NCBI GenBank assembly: GCA_034435035.1
Contig: DAOTXW010000016.1
Coordinates: forward strand, 62,001-126,000
Length of the DNA: 64,000 bases
Direction: 5' to 3'
Source of the DNA: JAHEME01 sp034435035
Lineage (GTDB): Bacteria; Chloroflexota; Anaerolineae; Aggregatilineales; UBA3940
The notes under the pieces were generated by a model, which saw only the letters and a program-made list of their open reading frames with translations, was not told the origin of the DNA and ran no database searches. Shown in pieces: positions 16,017 to 24,200 of this stretch; within the stretch, counting starts at the first letter, position 1, and every line of letters begins with the position of its first letter. The position numbers and the translations under genes are program-made.

Positions 16017-17479
16017 TACGGCTCCTCCTCAGGCTTCTGGCAGGGCAGAAAAACGTGAATGGTCGTGCCCGTGCCGGGCGCACTGTCGATGCTCAGGCTG
16101 CCTCCGACCGTATCCACACGCTCCTGCATCCCCAGCAGCCCCAGCGCGCTGCGCGGCTGTCCCGATTGGGCTACGCGGTCCAGATCGAAACCGCACCCAT
16201 CATCCTGGATCGTCACCCTCAGGCCGCTGCTATCCGCGCTGGCCGTCACCAGGACGCGGCTGGCTCCTGCATGGCGAGCGGCATTGGTCAGGGCTTCCTG
16301 TACCACACGATAGGCTGTCAGCTCCGTCTGCCCATCCAGCCGGTCGGTGTGCCCGGTCTGCTGGTAGCCCACCTGAAGACTGGTGCGCTGAGCGAAGCTG
16401 TCACACAACCATTCCAGCGCGGCATTCCAGCCGAGCTCGTCCAGCAGAGGCGGGCGCAGCTCGTGGGAGAGGGCTCGCACCGTTTTAAGGGCCTCATCGA
16501 TCAGCGTGCCCATGGCATCGAGCTTCTCACGAGCCGGGCCGATCTCAGGGGGCAGGGCGTTTTGCGCCATTCGCATCCGCATCTTGATGATCGTCAGCGC
16601 CTGCCCGACCTCATCATGCAGTTCGCGGGCAAGCCGGCGGCGCTCTTCTTCCTGAGCCTGGGTCAGGCGCACAGTCAGCTCGCGCAGCCGTTCGCGGGTG
16701 ATCACGTGCTGGCTGATGTCGCGGGCGATGCCTTCGATGGCAACCAGCTCGCCACGGGCATCGTACAACGGCGACATGCGCATCTCAACATGAACGGTAT
16801 GTCCATCCTTGTGCAGCCACCGGATCACGCAGTGGCGCCGCGGCCCTTCGGGATCAACCAGCTCAGAGAATACGCTGTCGTAGATCGGAATATCATCCGG
16901 GTGGATCACCCGGTACACCAGCCCCGGGTCAGCATAGTGCTCATCCGGTGTATACCCCACCACTTCTACCGACGCCGGGCTGACATACTCGAAGCCGCGG
17001 GCATATGACCAGCGGAAGATCATGTCCGGGGCGTTTTCGGCCATGCGGGTGAAGCGTTGCTCGGCTTCCTGAGCGGCCCGCCGCGCCGCGGCGTGATCCA
17101 GCGTAGCCTTCACCACAGTCGGCAGCAGCGCCAGATGCTCGGGCGTATCCAGCACATAATCCGCCACCTGCAGCGATTGCAGCAGCGACGCCGCCAGGCC
17201 GGTCTGATCCGGCGGCGTCAGCACCACGATCGGGGTTTCGGGCAGGGCGCGGTTCACCTCCGCGATCAGGGCTTCTCCGGTGAGGGAGTCCAGGGCCAGC
17301 ACCGATATCACCAGCGCGAAGCGTGGATGCCTGGCCAGGCCGGGGTTGAGTTCGGCGCGATCGGATATCAGATGCAGGCGATACCCTGGCGGGGGCGTGT
17401 TTGCCAGAGCGGACGCAATCGCCGCGCGAGCCGGGCCTTCCGGCGCGATCAGCAGGAGTTCTGGCGGTAATTCCTTCAT
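16016..17479 (-). CDS. PAS sensor histidine kinase of the NarX/DegS (HisKA_3) class
   Basis: A 487-residue soluble kinase. Residues about 6-125 resemble a receiver fold without a clear phospho-acceptor Asp (FALVISVLALDS), so it may be a pseudo-receiver. A PAS domain follows (about 145-270, ending in MSPLYDARGELVAIEGIARDI). The HisKA_3 domain has RRLARELHDEVGQALT with the phospho-His, and the HATPase_c domain has EALTNAARHAG, DDGCGFD and GLLGMQERV. No transmembrane helix is visible, so it senses an internal signal. It is coupled to the NarL-type regulator downstream. GGAGA lies 4 bases before the ATG. Confidence 0.93.
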   Translation of the reverse strand: MKELPPELLLIAPEGPARAAIASALANTPPPGYRLHLISDRAELNPGLARHPRFALVISVLALDSLTGEALIAEVNRALPETPIVVLTPPDQTGLAASLLQSLQVADYVLDTPEHLALLPTVVKATLDHAAARRAAQEAEQRFTRMAENAPDMIFRWSYARGFEYVSPASVEVVGYTPDEHYADPGLVYRVIHPDDIPIYDSVFSELVDPEGPRRHCVIRWLHKDGHTVHVEMRMSPLYDARGELVAIEGIARDISQHVITRERLRELTVRLTQAQEEERRRLARELHDEVGQALTIIKMRMRMAQNALPPEIGPAREKLDAMGTLIDEALKTVRALSHELRPPLLDELGWNAALEWLCDSFAQRTSLQVGYQQTGHTDRLDGQTELTAYRVVQEALTNAARHAGASRVLVTASADSSGLRVTIQDDGCGFDLDRVAQSGQPRSALGLLGMQERVDTVGGSLSIDSAPGTGTTIHVFLPCQKPEEEP

Positions 17480-17609
17480 CGTTCTCCGGCATGGCGGCGG
17501 AGCGCTGAAGCCGCCGGTAGCCTGATTTTATGGACGTCGGGCGGTGTGCGCAACCCGACTCTGCGCCAGCAGCCCGCTGGCCCCTGTGCTAGCCCTGCGC
17601 CCGCTCCAT

Positions 17610-17618
17610 TGCTATACT
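17610..17618 (+). promoter_or_regulatory. Extended -10 promoter element
   Basis: TGCTATACT (TGn plus TATACT) lies 61 bases before the ATG at 17679. The -35 region is poor, which fits an extended -10 promoter. Confidence 0.45.
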
Positions 17619-17678
17619 CCTTAAAGCCGCAGTGTCGTTGTGATGCGGCGCATGCCAGATCCCACAGCTGAGGGTGCC

Positions 17679-18893
17679 ATGATCAGCGACTCTTCCTCAA
17701 CTCTAGATCAGCCGTCTGCTCCGGACACCATCCTGCTTGTGGATGACGACCCGTTCATCCTGGAAGGCGTTGGCGATCTGCTCACGCTGAGCGGTTACGA
17801 TGTGATCCTCGCCGACGACGGATCGACGGCCCTGCCGCTGCTTGAGCACCATCATCCCCACCTGATCATCTCGGATCTGCGCATGCGCGTGATGGACGGC
17901 TATGAATTCTGCGACGCGGTGCGATCTAACCCGAATTGGGCTGCCATCCCCTTCATCTTCCTGACCGCGCACGGCGAGTCCCGCGACGTCCAGATCGGCC
18001 ACAGCAAAGGAGCCGACGCCTATATCACCAAGCCCTTCAATCCGGACTATCTGGTGACGATAGTCAAGAGCCGGCTGCAGCGTGTCCGGGAGATTGAATC
18101 CTATACACAGTCCGAAGTTGAGCGCATGAAGCAGCAGCTCATGACCATCTTCAGCCATGAGCTGCGCACCCCCCTGACCTATGTCTATGGATATATCAGC
18201 CTGCTGGAAGACCATGCGATGCTCTCTCCGGATGAGATCGACATGATGGTGGGGCGTGTGCGTCGCGGCGCCGAGCGCCTCCTGAAACTGATCGAAGACC
18301 TGACCCTGATGATACGCGTGGACAGCGGCGTCGCCGAGACGGAAGTGATCCAGAAGCGCCGTCCATGCGACCTGAAAGCCCTGATCTTCGAGACCGTAGG
18401 CGACTATCAGGAGGAGGCTGCCGAAGCCGGCATCCGCCTGACCATCGAGGCGGCGGATGCGCTCGTTGCCCCGGTCATGCAAACCTATGTCCGTGATGCG
18501 CTCGGCCGGCTGATCAGCAACGCGATCAAGTTCTCCAAAGGCCGCGGCGGCGATGTGGTGGTGAGCCTCTATCGCGACGGCGAGATGGCCGCCATTTCGG
18601 TTCAGGATCACGGCATTGGCATTCGGCGCGGCGAGCAGGAGTCCATTTTCCAGCGCTTCAATCAACTCAATCGCGAGGAGATGGAACAGCAGGGCATCGG
18701 GCTGGGCCTGACCATCAGCCGCAGCCTGATCCGTCTGCACGGGGGTAACATTGTGGTCAGGAGCGCGCCGGGCGAGGGCAGCACCTTCACGGTGACGCTG
18801 CCACTGCAGGCACCCGTCATGAGCTACGTGCCAAACGCTGATCAGCACCGGGATGAGAATAGCAGCCCGCTTGGCTCACGCATCCCCGGGTGA
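17679..18893 (+). CDS. Receiver-histidine kinase hybrid
   Basis: A 404-residue protein with an N-terminal receiver (about 15-140, VDDDPFILEGVGD, phospho-acceptor Asp in LIISDLRMRVMDG, Lys in AYITKPFNPD). A short helix leads to HisKA (IFSHELRTPLTYVYGY, phospho-His) and HATPase_c (ISNAIKFSKGRGGD, QDHGIGIRRGEQE, GIGLGLTISRSLI). This order, receiver first, is that of kinases controlled by another kinase. GAGGG lies 5 bases before ATG 17679, which is preferred over GTG 17640 and ATG 17643 upstream. It is the only rightward gene in the signalling island. Confidence 0.92.
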   Translation: MISDSSSTLDQPSAPDTILLVDDDPFILEGVGDLLTLSGYDVILADDGSTALPLLEHHHPHLIISDLRMRVMDGYEFCDAVRSNPNWAAIPFIFLTAHGESRDVQIGHSKGADAYITKPFNPDYLVTIVKSRLQRVREIESYTQSEVERMKQQLMTIFSHELRTPLTYVYGYISLLEDHAMLSPDEIDMMVGRVRRGAERLLKLIEDLTLMIRVDSGVAETEVIQKRRPCDLKALIFETVGDYQEEAAEAGIRLTIEAADALVAPVMQTYVRDALGRLISNAIKFSKGRGGDVVVSLYRDGEMAAISVQDHGIGIRRGEQESIFQRFNQLNREEMEQQGIGLGLTISRSLIRLHGGNIVVRSAPGEGSTFTVTLPLQAPVMSYVPNADQHRDENSSPLGSRIPG

Positions 18894-18950
18894 ACCTGAC
18901 CTGCTCATGGCGCCGGCAGCCGGCGATAGCGGGGACAGCGCCCAGGCCGG

Positions 18951-19796
18951 CTAACTGTTGAGGGGTAGCTCCATCTCCACCCGTGCAAAAGATTGAATGT
19001 AGCCGTGCGCCCAGAAGTCCTGCAGGTGCGGCACATGGGTGGGCACATTCTCGGCGATGGTATCCAGTGCGGGAAATGTGCCGTGAAGATGGTACAGCAG
19101 GTTGTAGGCCGGCGCGATGGCAAACCCTTCGTCCGGCCCGATGATCACATCTTTGAGCTGGAGCGTACTCTTCTGAAAGCTGACCCAGCCGGATGCTCCC
19201 CCTTCCTGTTCTGTGATGTGCAGCCCCTGCAGCCCTTGAAACCGGCCCATCGACTCGATCTGATTGGTCCAGGCCGGGCGCCATGGGCGGGCCGCGGCCA
19301 GGGCTAATACTTGCTCATGGTCGATCCATGCGAGTTGGGCCGGTGGGGGGATAGGCTCAGAGGGGGGAGGTCCGGGCGGTCGGCGCAGCACCAGCAGCTT
19401 CCGGGTCTCGCGGAACCCCAGTTTGAGGAACAGCGTGTGGGCCGGGGTGTTGCCGACGATCACTTCCAGATAGGCCATGACAGACCCGCGCCGGATGCTC
19501 TCGGTCAGGCAGTGCTCCATCAATGCCAGACCGATTCCGCGGCGGCGCGTAGTGGGCAGGACGCCCAGCCGGGTGATCCAGCTGCGGTTCTCGCGCAGGC
19601 CGAGCATGCACAGCCCGATGATCTCTCCCTCATCAACCGCCACCACTGATCCATCCATGTCCACATCGTAGCGTGTGATATACTCCTGCAGCCGCTGCGT
19701 GGTCATTGGCATCGGCACCAGATAATCGACCCGTGTCTGGTTGTAGGCATCGGTGAGCTGCTGGAGAGTGAACTGGCTGGCTGGGACAAGCTCCAA
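18951..19796 (-). CDS. GNAT family N-acetyltransferase
   Basis: A 281-residue protein with an N-terminal GNAT domain (about 1-140). The acetyl-CoA loop is RRRGIGLALMEH, preceded by TRLGVLPTT and followed by AYLEVIVGNTPAHTLFLKLG and FRETRKLLVLRR. The C-terminal half (about 165-281) looks like a second, degenerate GNAT fold. After a Pro-rich linker it begins with AQLAWIDHEQVLALAAA. The start codon is TTG with GGAG 9 bases upstream; no closer ATG keeps the domain intact. Acceptor substrate unknown. Confidence 0.82.
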   Translation of the reverse strand: MELVPASQFTLQQLTDAYNQTRVDYLVPMPMTTQRLQEYITRYDVDMDGSVVAVDEGEIIGLCMLGLRENRSWITRLGVLPTTRRRGIGLALMEHCLTESIRRGSVMAYLEVIVGNTPAHTLFLKLGFRETRKLLVLRRPPGPPPSEPIPPPAQLAWIDHEQVLALAAARPWRPAWTNQIESMGRFQGLQGLHITEQEGGASGWVSFQKSTLQLKDVIIGPDEGFAIAPAYNLLYHLHGTFPALDTIAENVPTHVPHLQDFWAHGYIQSFARVEMELPLNS

Positions 19797-19821
19797 GGGT
19801 GAACGCTCCGCTGGAAGGCGG

Positions 19822-20217
19822 TCAGAGAGAGCTGCCGATCAGGTATGCAGCCACCTGCTGCGAGAACTCACGGGTGTCAATCGGCTTGGGGATATATCCC
19901 TGGCACCCATAAGCAGCCACCACATCGCGGGCTGTCTCAGATGGCCATGCCGTGACGATCACCAGCGGGATCCGTGCCAGGATATCCGACTGTTTGAGGT
20001 GCGCGGCGATCGTCAGCCCGTCCACATCCGGCAGCCCCAGATCCAGCAGGATCAGATCGGGATGTTCGGACATCGCCAGCGCGAGGCCCGTCTGGCCATC
20101 TTCGGCGTGCAGCACCCGGTAGTTGTCACGTTCCAGCACGCGCTGCATCAGGCGTGCATTGTTCGGATTGTCTTCGATAACGAGCACAGTTGGAACGCGG
20201 CTTGCATTGTCGCTCAC
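19822..20217 (-). CDS. Single-domain response regulator
   Basis: A 131-residue CheY-like receiver. The acidic pair lies in VLVIEDNPNNARLM, the phospho-acceptor Asp in LILLDLGLPDVDG, and the Lys in GYIPKPIDTREF. The start is GTG at 20217, fixed by AGGAG 7 bases upstream. It closely resembles the receivers at 20346 and 20751 (shared ARLxxRVLERxxY/H and PKPIDTR-like ends), suggesting local duplication. It has its own minus-strand promoter. It probably relays phosphate from one of the nearby hybrid kinases. Confidence 0.92.
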   Translation of the reverse strand: MSDNASRVPTVLVIEDNPNNARLMQRVLERDNYRVLHAEDGQTGLALAMSEHPDLILLDLGLPDVDGLTIAAHLKQSDILARIPLVIVTAWPSETARDVVAAYGCQGYIPKPIDTREFSQQVAAYLIGSSL

Positions 20218-20249
20218 GCGGCAACTCCTGTTTCGCGGCTCCGGCGATC

Positions 20250-20278
20250 AGTATAGTACGGCCGGCGCATCATCACAA
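20250..20278 (-). promoter_or_regulatory. Promoter for the response regulator at 19822
   Basis: On the minus strand TTGTGA (20278-20273), a 17-base spacer and TATACT (20255-20250) lie 32 bases upstream of the GTG start. Confidence 0.5.
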
Positions 20279-20345
20279 ATCGAATCGCGAGGTAGCAACT
20301 AAGGGCCGCAGCCGTTGCACTGGCGCAGCGGCTGCGGAGAGTGCT

Positions 20346-20732
20346 TCAGGAAGCAGCGGACCGGGTGCCGTTGCGGTAGCGCGACAGGGCGCTGCGCAGG
20401 TCATCCCGGCTGATGGGCTTGCGGAGGTACCCATCACAGCCGGAGCTGAGGTAGTGTTCGCGGTCACCCACCATCGCATTGGCGGTCAGGGCGATCACGG
20501 GGATATGCTTGAGATCCTCGTGCGCCTTGAGCTGGCGTGTGACCTCAGTGCCGTCGATGTCCGGCAGGTTAATGTCCATCAGGATCAGATCGGGGTGCAT
20601 CTCTTCAGCCAGCCGCAGCCCGGTCAGTCCGTCTTCTGCCTGAACGATCTCGTCCCCCTGGTTGTCCATCGTCAGCATTCGCATCACCAGGCGGTAGTTC
20701 TGGAAGTTGTCTTCGATGTACAAAATCTTCAT
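20346..20732 (-). CDS. Single-domain response regulator
   Basis: A 128-residue CheY/DivK-like receiver. It has ILYIEDNFQNYRLVMRML (acidic pair), LILMDINLPDIDG (phospho-acceptor Asp), VIALTANAM (switch Thr), and GYLRKPISRDDL (Lys). The EDNxxNxxL start is typical of DivK-type phosphorelay receivers. A GGGAG ribosome site precedes the ATG. It lies 18 bases after the stop of the neighbouring receiver gene, so it is probably co-transcribed with it and the large kinase. Confidence 0.92.
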   Translation of the reverse strand: MKILYIEDNFQNYRLVMRMLTMDNQGDEIVQAEDGLTGLRLAEEMHPDLILMDINLPDIDGTEVTRQLKAHEDLKHIPVIALTANAMVGDREHYLSSGCDGYLRKPISRDDLRSALSRYRNGTRSAAS

Positions 20733-20750
20733 ACGGCTCTCCCTCAGCGC

Positions 20751-21161
20751 TCACTCCCCAGCAGGTTTCTTGGCCACTTCTGCGCGGGTGCCTGGCTCGC
20801 CCTTATTTTGCAGGAAGGCCGCGATCTGCCCTGGAAAGGCGCGTGTGTCGATCGGCTTGGTGATGTAGCCATCGCAGCCGTAGTTCATCGCCCGGCGCTC
20901 CGTAGCCTGATCCGAGCTTGCCGTCACCGCCACTACCGGGATATCGCCGGGAATACGGTTGATCAGCGCAGCCACCGTGTGCCCGCTGATATCCGGCAGG
21001 CCCAGATCGAGCAGGATCAGGTCAACATTGCCCTGCCCTGCCAGCTTCAGACCTGTCAGCCCCTCTGATACGTGGGTGACTTCATGCCCCTCGCGCTCTA
21101 ACACCCGGATGGCAAGCCGGGCGCTCCCCGGGTCATCTTCAATCATCAGAATACGCGCCAT
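20751..21161 (-). CDS. Single-domain response regulator
   Basis: A 136-residue receiver with ILMIEDDPGSARLAIRVL, LILLDLGLPDISG (phospho-acceptor Asp) and GYITKPIDTRAFPGQ (Lys). It ends with a short basic tail. The ATG at 21161 is chosen because AGGAG stands exactly 8 bases upstream. Longer readings add a segment of non-receiver composition. It lies 59 bases downstream of the giant kinase gene and is the likely first recipient of its phosphate (inference from position). Confidence 0.92.
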   Translation of the reverse strand: MARILMIEDDPGSARLAIRVLEREGHEVTHVSEGLTGLKLAGQGNVDLILLDLGLPDISGHTVAALINRIPGDIPVVAVTASSDQATERRAMNYGCDGYITKPIDTRAFPGQIAAFLQNKGEPGTRAEVAKKPAGE

Positions 21162-21220
21162 ACGAACGACTCCTTGTGTTTGGCAGTTGCGCAGACCGGT
21201 GCCTGCGCCCCTGTTCGTGA

Positions 21221-24200
21221 TCAATCGCCGGTCGCTTCAGTGGCCGGCTGGATGGCAGTCTCCCTGCCGTGGCCGCTCGTGTCGGCCTTGCTGGTATCTG
21301 CCAGCGGCAGGGTGAATGTGAAGGTGCTGCCGCGCCCGATGGCGCTCTCCAGCCACAGCCGCCCGCCGTGCATCATGATAAGCTGGCGGGTGATCGCCAG
21401 ACCCAGGCCAGTCCCGCCGGCGCGCCGTGTCGCCGAGCCATCTGCCTGGCGGAACTGGTCGAAGATCAGCTCGTGATACTCCGGTGCGATGCCGATGCCG
21501 GTATCGCTGACCGCCACTTCCAGCATACGCTTCTTGACGGTTGCCTTCAGCGTCACCGAGCCATGCTCGGTGAACTTGATCGCGTTGCTCAGCAGATTCC
21601 ACACAACCTGGCGCAGGCGCACAATGTCCGCATCGACCAGTGGCAGGTCGTCAGGCAGCACAGCGCTGAGCGCCACATCGGGCTTGTCTTTCAGCAGCAC
21701 CCGCGCCGATTCCACAATCTGGGCTACCAGCGCCGCGAAGTCCACCGGAGCCCTGTTCAGCTCCAGGCGGCCCGCTTCGATCTTGGCCAGGTCCAGGATG
21801 TCGTTGATGATCGCCAGCAGGTGTTGGCCGCTGGAGTGGATCGCCCTCAGGTCCTCGGCGGACATTTCGTCCAGTGTGGGGGCGATTTCGTCGATCAGCA
21901 GTTCGGAGTAGCCGATGATCGAGTTCAGCGGTGTACGCAGCTCATGGCTCATGTTGGCCAGGAACTCACTCTTCAGGCGGTCCAGCTCGCGCAGACGTTC
22001 GGCGTTCTGCAGCTGTTCCTGGTACAGTTCCGCGTTGGTGAGGGCGATGGCCAACTGGTTGGTCACGATCTGCAGCGTCCGCACCTCAGGCTCAGAGAAG
22101 TAGTTAGGCAGGTCATGCTGCACGTCCAGCACGCCGAGCAGCCGCTGGCCGGTGTACAACGGCAGCGCTACCTCGGAGCGGGTGTAGGGCAGAAGCGGAT
22201 TGGGCAGGTGATCCGGCGCTGTCAGCACGTCATTCACCACCACCGCGGACAGTTCGCGGGCTGCGCGGGCCACCAGGCTGCGGGGTGCATCCAGCGGGAT
22301 GCTGTGACCCATTCCCTTGAGCATCTGGCCTACCTCGCCGCGGCCCTCGCGCAGCACCAGCTGCCTTGTGTCGTCGTGGTAGTAATACACATGAGCATGG
22401 TAGTAGCCCATCGATTCGATCAGGTGCCGGATCGTCTCGCGCAGCAGCGCATCCGGATTGAACAGCGCATTGAGGTCCTTCCCCATCTCGTAGGCCAGGC
22501 GCTCGCGACGCTCTACGCGGCGGCGCTCGGTGATGTCAGTCAGCACCAGCGTCAGCACCGGGCGGTTGTCCAGTATGATCCACGATAGGGCGACCTCAGC
22601 GGTGAACTCTTCGCCATTCTTGCGGCGGGCTGGCAGCTCCAGGTTTCTCTCCGGGGGCTGTGTGCTGGCGGCGGTGATCGCCGTGGCATCCGGGAAGAAG
22701 GTCTCCAGGGATTGGCCCATCACTTCTTCAGCGCGGTAGCCGAAGGTCTGTTCAGCTACACGGTTGAATACGATCACGCCCTGTTCCTGGTCGAGCGAGA
22801 TGATCGCGCTGCTGGCGGCTGAGATGATGGCGTCCAGGCGAGATTGAACCGCGGCGGTCTGCGCCAGTGCGGCCTGCGTTTCTTGCAGCAGGCGGATGTT
22901 CTGCACGACTGTAGCGGCCTGATCAACCAGCGCCGTGATCTGGCGGATAGCTTTGTCGTCCAGCGGCGGCATCTCGCCTGCTGCCTGCCCGGTGACGAAC
23001 CCCAGCCACCGACCTGTGATAGTCAGTGGGAATGCCGCAACACCGCGGATGCCCAGCTCATCGCGGAAGATCGAGCGCGTGAATTCGTCCACCCGCTCGT
23101 CTGTGTTCAGATCGGAAACGATGGTAGCGCGGTCGGCAGCTACCAGACGGATGACCGGCATCTGTGCTACCGGGTAATCCTTGCTTTCCGGGATCGCCTG
23201 GCCGCTCGGCTCGTAATGGGCCACGGCCCGGATCATCTCGGGCTGATCGTCCCCGATCCAGGGTCGATTGAACAACTGCAGACTGACACGGTCGAAGCGG
23301 GCCAGCTCGGTCGTGCCCACCAGGGCCTGCAGCACCTCATCATAGCTGGAGGCGCGGGCGATCTTTTCGCTGCCAGCGTACAGTGCAGCCGTCTCGGCCA
23401 GCGAGTTCTGAGCTTCCTCGAATAGGCGGGCATTGGTCAGCGCAATGGACATCTGCCCGGCGATGATGCGCAGCGTCTGGACTTCTTCCTCGGTAAAGGC
23501 GTTCACGCGCTGCTGCTGCACATCCAGCACACCGATCAGCCGGTTGCCAGTGAACAGAGGCACGGCGACTTCGGCGCGGGTTTCCGGCAGCAGCGGATTG
23601 GGCAGGTAGTCGGGGTTCGCCTGCACATCGTTCGACACTATCGGCTGGAGGGCGCGCCCGGCCTGCGCCACGAGGCTGCGGGCCGCCTGGAGCGGGAAGT
23701 TGTGTTTCATCTGCTTGAGGGCCTCGCCAGCCGAGCCGTGCCCCTCGCGCATGACCAGACGGTCGTTGGCCTCATCGAAGAGATAGACTTGTGCGTGGTA
23801 GTATCCAAACGACTCGCTCAGGCGGGTGATGGTCTCCCGCAGCAGCTCATCGACCTCCAGCACGGAATTCAGGCGCTCGCCCAGCTCATAAGCCGCACGC
23901 TGGCGGCGCCGTGCCCGATCCAGATCGGTGATGTCGCGGCCCATGCCCAGCACGCCATAGATCCGGCCTGAAGCGTCGCGCAGCGGCACCTTGGTGGTAT
24001 CCAGCACATGTTCGCTGCCATCCCGATATGACGCCACATCGTATGGGTTGCGGACGATCTGCCCGCTCAGCGCGGCAATGTCATCGTTGCGGAAGCCGAT
24101 GATCCCGCGCTCCGGGTCGCCATCCACCAGTTCACGCGGGGTGAAAGCATAGTCGTCCTTTCCCAGGGCTTCTTCAGGGGTGACGCCCAGGCCCTGCTCG